DNA from: Streptomyces sp. XM4193
GTDB lineage: Bacteria > Actinomycetota > Actinomycetes > Streptomycetales > Streptomycetaceae
Assembly: GCF_023072595.1 (NCBI RefSeq)
Contig: NZ_JALLGK010000002.1
Location: forward strand, 248,001 to 312,000
Direction: 5' to 3'
DNA: 64,000 nucleotides
Shown here: positions 1 to 7,335 of the stretch, in pieces
Numbering within the stretch: position 1 is the first letter of the stretch
How the letters are laid out: every line of letters starts with the position of its first letter
Notes under the pieces: model-generated
What the model was told of the DNA's origin: nothing
Database searches by the model: none
What the model saw: the letters and a program-made list of their open reading frames with translations, nothing else
Made by a program: the position numbers and the translations under genes

Positions 1-936
1 GGCCGGCTGCGCACCGCCGTGCGCACCCTCGCCCCGCTCGATCTGCCGCCGCACGAACTGCTGCGCCGGATCAACGATTTGGCCGACGACCTCGCGCAGG
101 GGCCGGAGGAACCCCTGATGGCGACCTGTGTGTACGCCGTCTACGACCCGTCCACCCGTACCGTCAGCCTGGCCAAGGCCGGCCATGTGCCGCCGCTGCT
201 CGTCGGCGCCCCCGCCGCGGGCGGTGAGCGCGCGGCCGAGCTGCTGGAACTGCCGTCCGGTGCGCCGCTGGGCGTGGAGGGAGTCCACTTCGAGTCGGTG
301 GACGTCCGGATCGAGGAGGGTGCGGTGCTGGTGCTCTACACCGACGGCCTCGTCGAGACGCGCGGCGAGGACATCACCGACGGACTGGCACGGCTGAGCG
401 GCCGGCTCACCCGGCAGACCGCGGGCGGCCGGCCGTTCGACATCGAGGACGCCTGCGACGACGCCATCGAGATGATCACCCCCCACAACGACGCCGTGCC
501 CGCGCACGCGGACGATGCGGCGCTCCTCATGGCCCAGCTCGGCGGGCTGCCGGACAACTCCTCCGCCAGCTGGACCTTCCCCGCCGAGACGCTCGCGGTG
601 CGCCGGGCCCGGCACGAGGTCCGTACGACCCTCCAGCGCTGGGGTCTGGAGGAGCTGACGGACGAAGCGGTGCTGCTGGTCAGCGAGTTGTTCACGAACG
701 CGCTGCGGTATGCGCACGGCCCCATCGGCGTACGGATGGTGCGGGCCGGTTCGCTGCTCGTCGAGGTCTCCGACCCGCTGCCCGACCCGCCGCGCGAACG
801 CACCCCGGACCCCGACGACGAGGGCGGCCGGGGGATTCAGCTCGTGGCGCAGTCCGCCCGCCGCTGGGGTACCCGGCGCGGCCCGGCGGGCAAGACGGTC
901 TGGTTCGAACTCTCCCTGCCCCACTGCCCCGTCTGA
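1..936 (+). CDS. SpoIIE-type PP2C phosphatase with C-terminal ATPase domain (5' end missing)
   Basis: The reading frame is open from base 1, so only the last 311 codons are present. The first part is the C-terminal half of a SpoIIE/PP2C serine phosphatase, with YTDGLVE and DDAALL metal-binding motifs. The last ~130 residues form a histidine-kinase-like ATPase of the anti-sigma kinase type: the N-box reads ELFTNALRYA and the G-box GGRGIQLV. Such proteins act in the cytoplasm on anti-sigma-factor antagonists, coupling phosphatase and kinase activities. The next gene has the same two-domain layout and very similar wording (RTAVRTLA then TDGLVE), so the two are paralogs. Upstream sensory domains (GAF or PAS), if any, lie outside the window. 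Confidence 0.9.
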   Translation, partial: GRLRTAVRTLAPLDLPPHELLRRINDLADDLAQGPEEPLMATCVYAVYDPSTRTVSLAKAGHVPPLLVGAPAAGGERAAELLELPSGAPLGVEGVHFESVDVRIEEGAVLVLYTDGLVETRGEDITDGLARLSGRLTRQTAGGRPFDIEDACDDAIEMITPHNDAVPAHADDAALLMAQLGGLPDNSSASWTFPAETLAVRRARHEVRTTLQRWGLEELTDEAVLLVSELFTNALRYAHGPIGVRMVRAGSLLVEVSDPLPDPPRERTPDPDDEGGRGIQLVAQSARRWGTRRGPAGKTVWFELSLPHCPV

Positions 937-1524
937 GGCAGGCCCGCCGACCCCGTACCGCCGACCCCGTGCCGTGACCGCATCCGCGGACCCGTCGGGC
1001 CGGACGGCGAAGGCCGGACGTCGGACGGCGGCGAGCGCTCCGGCGGCCCGTCGACGGCCGGATCGGTCTGTGCCGGCTGCCCGTTGTGCCCCCGAGCGTG
1101 ACCGGAACTGTCCGTCGAGCGCCGCGCACCTTGCGCCGCGCAACCCGTACCTGCATGATCAACTCGGCGTGTCCCGCCCGCCGTTGGGACGCGCCCGCCC
1201 GCTGTGCGCAACCGTGCGCGGCGGCGGCTCGGAGCGACTTCGAGCGCGTGACCAGCGACGCGCGCACACGGCGGCCGGCGCACCGGCTTCGGTCGACAAA
1301 GCGGCGGGCGGGGGTTCGGGCCCGGTGTGGTTGGTTATGAGAGAAGAGGAGGGCGGTGACCGATCGCACGCGTTCGTGACCGGGCGCGAGTGACCGGATG
1401 CTGTCCGTAGTACAACTGAGCAACTGTCGTACGGCATTGGCGGATACGGGTGTTGCCGCGTCAGGACTCCTGCGAGACTGCGCGCAAAAGGCTCGTGAGC
1501 CGGGACGACGGGGAAGGGGCTGCG
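937..1524. other. 588-bp gap between the two phosphatase genes
   Basis: I find no convincing coding frame here; open frames on both strands lack ribosome sites and protein-like composition. The last 150 bases are less GC-rich and hold an imperfect dyad at 1405-1434 (CCGTAGTAC and GTCGTACGG arms around two copies of CAACTG separated by AG). It lies ~90-120 bp before the next start, so it is a plausible regulator site or promoter element. No -35/-10 pair was clear enough to call. Confidence 0.4.
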
Positions 1525-3336
1525 TTGAGCGACATTCCAGCAGAGGCGGGCAAGCCGGACGACGTACGGCGGGCTCTCGCGTTGCTGAACGCCGCCGGAG
1601 CGCGCATGGGCAACTCCCTCGACCTCGAGAAGACCGCGCGCGAGCTGTTGGACGTCGCCGTACCGCAGTTCTGCGATCTCGCAGCCGTCGACCTGTACGA
1701 GGAAGTCCTCGCGGGCGACGATCCGCAGCCCGGCAGCGGCGAGGGCAGCGCGCCGCTGCGCCGGGTCGCCTTCGCCAGCGCCGTCGGCGACGGCTCCGAC
1801 CCGGACACCGTGCCGCTGGGCTCGACCCACAGGTACGCCTTCGAGTCGCCGCACGCGCTGGCGCTGCGCACCGCCAGAGTCCGCGCCATCCAGCCGGTCA
1901 ACAGCGAGGGCGAGGCGGTCTCCGCCTTCGGCGTGCTGGTCCACTCCAGCCTCGCCGTGCCCATGATCGCCGGTGAGCGGATGCTCGGCCTGGTGCAGTT
2001 CTCCCGGGTCAAGGGCAGCGAGCGCTTCGGCGAGCGGGACGCGGCGCTCGCCGCCGAGCTGGCCGCCAGAGCCGCCGTCTGCATAGACAACGCGCGCCTC
2101 TACCGCCGCGAGCACGAGCGCGCTCTCATCCTCCAGCGCAGCCTGCTGCCACCGGGCAACCCCGCCGCGGCCGGCCTGGACATCGCCTGCCGCTACCACC
2201 CCGGCACCGCCGCCACCGAGGTCGGCGGAGACTGGTTCGACGTGATCGAGCTGCCCGGGCACCGGACGGCCCTGGTCATCGGTGACGTGATGGGCCGGGG
2301 TCTGCGCGCCGCCGTCGCCATGGGCGAACTGCGCACCGCCGTACGGACCCTGGCGCTCCTGGACCTCGAACCGGCCGAGGTGCTGGAGCGGTTGGACGAG
2401 ATCGCCCGCGGCCTCGGCGACTCCCGCTACAACCGGCGCGGCGGCCCGCCCTCCGAGGACACCCTCGCCGAGGTCTACCTCGCCACCTGTGTGTACGCCG
2501 TCTACGACCCGGTCTCCCGCCGCTGCACCATCGCCAACGCGGGCCATCTGCCGCCGGTGCTGGTGGAGGCGGACCCGGACGGGTCGGCGCTGCCCGCTTC
2601 GGCGCAGGAGCGCGCCGAGCTGCTGGACGTGCCCAAGGGCGTTCCGCTCGGGGTGGGCGGCGAGCCGTTCGAGCAGATCGACATGCAACTGCCCGACGGC
2701 GCGCTGCTGGCGCTGTACACCGACGGGCTGGTGGAGTCCCGGCATCAGTCGCTCGACGCCGGGTTGAACGCCTTCCGCACCGCGGTCGCCGACTGCGACC
2801 GACCGCTGGAGGACGTCTGCGACCGGGTGTTCGCCCGGATAGACATGCTGGACGGCGAGGACGACATGGCGCTGCTGCTGGCCCGGGTGCACGGTCTGCC
2901 CGGCTCCAGCGTCGGCGACTGGCGTCTGTCCGCCGAGCCCCAGTCGGTCGCCCGCGCACGGGAGTTGGCCCGCCGGGAGCTGGCCGAGTGGGATCTGCTC
3001 GCGCTGGCGGACACCACCGAGCTGCTGGTCAGCGAGCTCGTCACCAACGCGCTGCGGCACGGCTCGGGCACCATCCGGCTCCGGCTGCTGCTGGACCACA
3101 CCCTGGTCTGCGAGGTGTGGGACACCGGCCAGGTGCAGCCGCGCCGCCGTCGTGCGATGGACACCGACGAGGGCGGGCGCGGGCTCCAGCTGGTCGAGTT
3201 GCTCTCGCAGCGCTGGGGCAGCCGGCGCACCCCGGACGGCAAGGCGGTCTGGTTCGAGCTCGGGATGCCCTCGGGCAGCTCCGGCCCGTCCTCGGCCTCC
3301 GTGGACGCGCTGTTGGACGCTTTCCCCTCGCTGTAG
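1525..3336 (+). CDS. GAF-SpoIIE phosphatase-HATPase signalling protein
   Basis: A 603-residue cytoplasmic regulator. Residues ~15-200 look like a GAF sensory domain. A PP2C/SpoIIE phosphatase follows (GGDWFD near 234, GDVMGRG near 253, YTDGLVE near 398, then DDMALLL). The C-terminus is an HATPase_c anti-sigma-kinase-like domain (ELVTNALRH near 505, EGGRGLQLV). I chose the TTG at 1525 because GGGAAGGGG lies 5 nt upstream; in-frame GTG codons at 1450 and 1495 are alternatives with poorer sites. The family dephosphorylates and/or phosphorylates STAS anti-anti-sigma factors; the GAF ligand cannot be read from sequence. It is a tandem paralog of the truncated gene before it and monocistronic on this reading. 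Confidence 0.88.
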   Translation: MSDIPAEAGKPDDVRRALALLNAAGARMGNSLDLEKTARELLDVAVPQFCDLAAVDLYEEVLAGDDPQPGSGEGSAPLRRVAFASAVGDGSDPDTVPLGSTHRYAFESPHALALRTARVRAIQPVNSEGEAVSAFGVLVHSSLAVPMIAGERMLGLVQFSRVKGSERFGERDAALAAELAARAAVCIDNARLYRREHERALILQRSLLPPGNPAAAGLDIACRYHPGTAATEVGGDWFDVIELPGHRTALVIGDVMGRGLRAAVAMGELRTAVRTLALLDLEPAEVLERLDEIARGLGDSRYNRRGGPPSEDTLAEVYLATCVYAVYDPVSRRCTIANAGHLPPVLVEADPDGSALPASAQERAELLDVPKGVPLGVGGEPFEQIDMQLPDGALLALYTDGLVESRHQSLDAGLNAFRTAVADCDRPLEDVCDRVFARIDMLDGEDDMALLLARVHGLPGSSVGDWRLSAEPQSVARARELARRELAEWDLLALADTTELLVSELVTNALRHGSGTIRLRLLLDHTLVCEVWDTGQVQPRRRRAMDTDEGGRGLQLVELLSQRWGSRRTPDGKAVWFELGMPSGSSGPSSASVDALLDAFPSL

Positions 3337-3443
3337 CGCGCGGCTCCCGCCGCACAGCCGGCAGGAGTGCGCCGGCCCGGACGCGGCGGAGGGCCGGATT
3401 CCGCCGGAGGGGGACCCGTACGCGGTCTGATCGGCCGTCCGCT

Positions 3444-3449
3444 TACGCT
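3444..3449 (+). promoter_or_regulatory. -10 box of a leaderless transcript
   Basis: TACGCT stands 7 nt before the ATG at 3457. This spacing puts the transcription start at or next to the start codon, and no ribosome site precedes the ATG, as is common for leaderless Streptomyces genes. No good -35 is visible. Confidence 0.5.
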
Positions 3450-3456
3450 TCCTGGC

Positions 3457-6285
3457 ATGGGACTTCGACTCACGGGCCGGCGGGGCCGCCTGATCGCCGG
3501 CGGTGCCGCGCTGGCGCTGCTGGCGGGCGGCGGTGCGGTGACCGCCGTCGCCGCCGACTCCGACACCCCGGTGAACCGCGCCGACCGCACCATGTCGATG
3601 CCGGGAGCGAAGATCGACACCTCGTTCTTCACCACCGACGCGACCACCGCCGACGACCCGAAGCCCGCCGTGCTCCTCGGCCACGGCTTCGGCGGCAGCA
3701 AGGACGACACCCGTGAACAGGCCGAGAAGCTCGCCCGTTCCGGGTACGCGGTGCTCACCTGGTCCGCGCGGGGGTTCGGTGAATCCACCGGCAGGATCGG
3801 GCTGAACGACCCGGCACGCGAGGGCAAGGACGTCTCGGCGCTGATCGACTGGCTCGCCGAACGCCCCGAGGTGCGACAGGACGCCGACGGCGACCCCCGG
3901 GTCGGCGTAGCCGGAGCCTCCTACGGCGGTGCCGCCGCGCTGCTCGCCGCCGGGCACGACAAGCGCGTCGACGCGATCGCCCCGGTGATCACCTACTGGG
4001 ACCTCGCCGACGCACTGTTCCCCGGCGGCGTCTACAAGAAGCTGTGGTCCGGCATCTTCTTCACCACCGGCTCGGTGATGGCGCAGGGCAACGAGGACGA
4101 GGGGGCCGAAGGGGCCGAAGAGAACAGTGGCGGCCAGGGCCCCGAGGAGGAGCCCGGCGGGGAGGTCCCCGAAGGCGGCGGACAGGAGCCCGGCGACGGC
4201 CCGGCCGTCACCCCGCCGCCCGGCCAGGGCCAGGAGGGCTGCGGACGGTTCGTCGAGCAACTGTGCCGGATGTACGAGCGGGTCGCCGAGTCGGGTCAAC
4301 CCGACGCGGAAGCACGCGAGTTGCTGAGCGAGCGCAGCCCCTCCGCCGTCGGCGACCGCATCAAGGTGCCCACCCTCGTCGTCCAGGGGAAGACGGACTC
4401 GCTCTTCCCACTGGAGCACGCGGACACGATGGCCAGGACCATCAAGGGCAACGGCGCACCCGTCTCCGTCGACTGGATCGCAGGAGGTCACGACGGCGGA
4501 GCCATGGAGACCGACCGTGTGCAGCAGCGGATCACCGACTGGTTCGACAAGCACCTCGCCGAGCAGGACGACGCCGACACCGGCCCCGCCTTCCGCGTCT
4601 CGCGCAGCGGCGGCCTGGACTCCACCTCCGGCGGCGTCACCCAGCGCGGCGCCACCGGCCCCGCCTACCCGGGCCTGTCCAGCGGTGAACGCACCGTACG
4701 GCTGACCGGCCAGGAGCAGACCTTCCGCAACCCGCCCGGCGGCGGCCCGCCCTCCATCTCGGCGGTGCCCGGAGTCGGCAGCGGGCTCAGCCAGCTCGGG
4801 GCGGTCGGTTCGGGCATCAGCGTCGACTTCCCCGGTCAGCACGCCAGGTTCACCTCCGCCCCGCTGAACGAGAGCATGCAGGTGACCGGCTCACCCACCG
4901 TCGAACTGCGGGTGCGCGCGGAGAACGACGACGACGAGCGGCCGGTCCGCGACGCGGTGCTCTTCGGCAAGCTCTACGACGTCGGGCCCGACGGCCGCCG
5001 GGTGCTGCCCTCCCAACTCGTCAGCCCCGTACGGGTCGAGGACGCCGCCGAGGGCCGTGACGTCACCCTGCGGCTCCCGGCCATCGACCGCGAGATCAAG
5101 TCCGGCCACCGTCTGGAACTGGTGCTCGCCGCCACCGACCTCGGCTACGCCTCGCCCGAGCGCGCCGCCGACTACACCGTCTCGCTGGACGACACCGCGC
5201 TCCGAGTGCCCACCGCGCCCCGGGTCGCCTCGGAGGGCATGGGCCTGCCCTGGTGGGTCTGGGGGCTTCCGCTGATCGGTCTCGCGGTGGCGGTGGGTCT
5301 GCTGCTCACCGGACGGCGCCGCACCAGGCCCGTCGCCCCCGACCCCGAGCTGGCGCAGGTGCCGCTCCGGATCACCGGGCTCTCCAAGCGCTACGCGGGC
5401 GCCGTCGACCGGTACGCCGTGCGGGACCTCGACTTCCGGGTCGAACGCGGGCAGGTGCTCGGGCTGCTGGGGCCCAACGGCGCGGGCAAGACCACCACGC
5501 TGCGCATGCTGATGGGACTGATCAAGCCGGACGAGGGCGAGATCCGCCTCTTCGGCCAGGCCGTCCGGCCCGGAGCGCCGGTCCTCTCGCGGGTCGGAGC
5601 TTTCGTCGAGGGCGCGGGCTTCCTCCCGCACCTGACCGGTCGCGCCAATCTGGAGCTGTACTGGCAGGCCACCGGCCGTCCCGCGGAGGACGCGCATCTC
5701 GAAGAGGCGCTGGAGATCGCCGATCTCGGCGAAGCCCTGGACCGCGCCGTGCGCACGTACTCCCAGGGCATGCGGCAGCGTCTGGCCATCGCCGAGGCGA
5801 TGCTGGGCCTGCCGGAGCTGCTCATCCTCGACGAGCCGACCAACGGCCTCGACCCGCCCCAGATCCGGGAGATGCGCGAGGTCATGATCCGCTACGCGGA
5901 GGGCGGCCGTACGGTCATCGTCTCCAGCCATCTGCTGGCCGAGGTGGAGCAGTCCTGCACCCACCTGGTCGTGATGGACCGCGGCAGGCTCGTGCGTTCG
6001 GGCCCGGTCGCGGAGATCACCGGCGAGGGGGACAGCCTGATCGTGGGAGTCCACGGCGACCACTCCGCCGCCCAACTCGACGCCTGGGCCGACAAGGTGG
6101 CCGCGCTGCCCGGTGTCGGCAGCGCGGTGCGCACCGAGGACGGACTGCTGGTGCGGCTTTCGGGCGCCGGTCCGCAGGACCTGCTGCCCGAGCTGCTGCG
6201 CCTGGACATCCCGGTGGAGCGCTTCGGGCCGCACCGTCGGCTGGAGGACGCCTTCCTCACCATGATCGGAGGACAGCCGGCATGA
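3457..6285 (+). CDS. Fused alpha/beta hydrolase (S15-like) and ABC transporter ATPase
   Basis: A 942-residue protein combining two roles. Residues 1-37 resemble a signal segment. Residues ~45-580 are an S15/CocE-like alpha/beta hydrolase with nucleophile Ser155 in GASYGG, a later TDSLFP acid and GGHDGG histidine region, an acidic Gly/Glu-rich insertion near 213-260, and an X-Pro-peptidase-like beta domain. A membrane helix follows at ~594-620. The C-terminal third is a complete ABC ATPase: GPNGAGKTT at 672-680, signature SQGMRQRLA near 769, Walker B LLILDEPT near 788. The start at 3457 is preferred over an in-frame codon at 3367 because of the leaderless -10 box and the signal segment. The hydrolase should be outside and the ATPase inside. 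ATGA overlap with the permease gene makes an obvious two-gene operon. Substrate unknown. Confidence 0.87.
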   Translation: MGLRLTGRRGRLIAGGAALALLAGGGAVTAVAADSDTPVNRADRTMSMPGAKIDTSFFTTDATTADDPKPAVLLGHGFGGSKDDTREQAEKLARSGYAVLTWSARGFGESTGRIGLNDPAREGKDVSALIDWLAERPEVRQDADGDPRVGVAGASYGGAAALLAAGHDKRVDAIAPVITYWDLADALFPGGVYKKLWSGIFFTTGSVMAQGNEDEGAEGAEENSGGQGPEEEPGGEVPEGGGQEPGDGPAVTPPPGQGQEGCGRFVEQLCRMYERVAESGQPDAEARELLSERSPSAVGDRIKVPTLVVQGKTDSLFPLEHADTMARTIKGNGAPVSVDWIAGGHDGGAMETDRVQQRITDWFDKHLAEQDDADTGPAFRVSRSGGLDSTSGGVTQRGATGPAYPGLSSGERTVRLTGQEQTFRNPPGGGPPSISAVPGVGSGLSQLGAVGSGISVDFPGQHARFTSAPLNESMQVTGSPTVELRVRAENDDDERPVRDAVLFGKLYDVGPDGRRVLPSQLVSPVRVEDAAEGRDVTLRLPAIDREIKSGHRLELVLAATDLGYASPERAADYTVSLDDTALRVPTAPRVASEGMGLPWWVWGLPLIGLAVAVGLLLTGRRRTRPVAPDPELAQVPLRITGLSKRYAGAVDRYAVRDLDFRVERGQVLGLLGPNGAGKTTTLRMLMGLIKPDEGEIRLFGQAVRPGAPVLSRVGAFVEGAGFLPHLTGRANLELYWQATGRPAEDAHLEEALEIADLGEALDRAVRTYSQGMRQRLAIAEAMLGLPELLILDEPTNGLDPPQIREMREVMIRYAEGGRTVIVSSHLLAEVEQSCTHLVVMDRGRLVRSGPVAEITGEGDSLIVGVHGDHSAAQLDAWADKVAALPGVGSAVRTEDGLLVRLSGAGPQDLLPELLRLDIPVERFGPHRRLEDAFLTMIGGQPA

Positions 6286-7130
6286 CCGAGCTCCTGGAAC
6301 AGGCACCGGGTTACCGGGCGAGCCGCACCCTGCCGCTGAGGGTGGAGGCGATGCGGCAACTGCGCCGCCGTCGCACCCTGGTGATGGCCGGGATGCTGGC
6401 AGTCCTCCCGCTCGTGCTGGTCGTCGCGTTCGCCGTCGGGGACGACGAACCGGGGCGCAGGGTGAGCCTGATGGACACCGCGACCGCCTCGGGGCTGAAC
6501 TTCGCCGCCGTCTCGCTCTTCGTCTCCGCGGGATTTCTGCTGGTCGTGCCGGTCGCGCTGTTCTGCGGCGACACGGTCGCCTCGGAGGCGAGCTGGTCCT
6601 CGCTGCGCTACCTCCTGGCGGCCCCCGTGCCCAGGACCCGGCTGCTGCTGAGCAAGCTGGTCGTCGCGCTGGCCTTCAGCGCCGCGGCGCTGCTGCTCCT
6701 GCCCCTGGTGGCGCTCGGCGTCGGCACGGCCGCGTACGGCTGGGGTCCGCTGATGCTGCCCACGGGCGGCTCGCTGCCGGCAGGGGAGGCGCTGCTGCGG
6801 ATGCTCATCGCGGTCTGCTTCGTCTACGTCTCCCAACTGGTCACCGCGGGCTTCGCGTTCTGGCTCTCCACCGTCACCGACGCGCCGCTGGGCGCGGTCG
6901 GCGGTGCGGTGGGGCTGGTCATCCTCGGCAATGTGCTGGACGCGGTCACCGCGCTGGAGCACTGGCGCGAATTCCTGCCCGCGCACTGGCACTTCGCCTG
7001 GATCGACGCGCTCCAGCCGGAGCTGGAGTGGGGCGGCATGCTCAAGGGCTCCGCGGTCTCGGTCTCCTACGCGACGGTGCTCTTCGCCCTCGCCTTCCGA
7101 GGCTTCCGCCGCAAGGACATCGTGTCCTGA
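6282..7130 (+). CDS. ABC-2 type permease, partner of the hydrolase-ATPase fusion
   Basis: A 282-residue integral membrane protein with about six hydrophobic segments (for example VMAGMLAVLPLVLVVAFAV at ~36-54, then clusters near 75, 125, 180, 210 and 255). This fits ABC-2 exporter permeases, including the short periplasmic stretch after helix 1. The ATG overlaps the stop of the preceding ATPase gene, so the two are translationally coupled and form one exporter. ABC-2 systems usually export drugs, lipids or polysaccharides; nothing in the sequence fixes the cargo. A strong hairpin follows at 7166-7205. Confidence 0.88.
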   Translation: MTELLEQAPGYRASRTLPLRVEAMRQLRRRRTLVMAGMLAVLPLVLVVAFAVGDDEPGRRVSLMDTATASGLNFAAVSLFVSAGFLLVVPVALFCGDTVASEASWSSLRYLLAAPVPRTRLLLSKLVVALAFSAAALLLLPLVALGVGTAAYGWGPLMLPTGGSLPAGEALLRMLIAVCFVYVSQLVTAGFAFWLSTVTDAPLGAVGGAVGLVILGNVLDAVTALEHWREFLPAHWHFAWIDALQPELEWGGMLKGSAVSVSYATVLFALAFRGFRRKDIVS

Positions 7131-7165
7131 CGGCCCGGCGGGCGAGCCCCGCCCGTCCACCTCCC

Positions 7166-7205
7166 CAGGCCCACCCGGCGGCTCCCCGCCAACCGGGTGG
7201 GCCTG
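7166..7205 (+). terminator. Hairpin after the ABC exporter operon
   Basis: Perfect 13-bp arms (CAGGCCCACCCGG and its complement) enclose a 14-nt loop that can itself pair partly. No T-run follows, so it would be an atypical terminator or 3' stabiliser. Confidence 0.6.
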
Positions 7206-7335
7206 CGGCGTCGAACGCCGTGTCTGCCCGCAGCGCAACGGACCCCGCTCTTCCATGGAGGCCCATTCATGTGATGAGCCGCCTGATCCCGCCGAGGTGG
7301 CACGGGCGGCGCCGGCTTCTCGGAGGTAGACAGCC

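Noticed and set aside
1159..4842. Open frame of more than 1,200 codons on the minus strand
   Set aside because: It lies opposite the phosphatase and hydrolase-ABC genes, has repetitive Gly/Ala/Arg/Val composition and no motif or ribosome site; long antisense frames are expected from GC-rich third positions.
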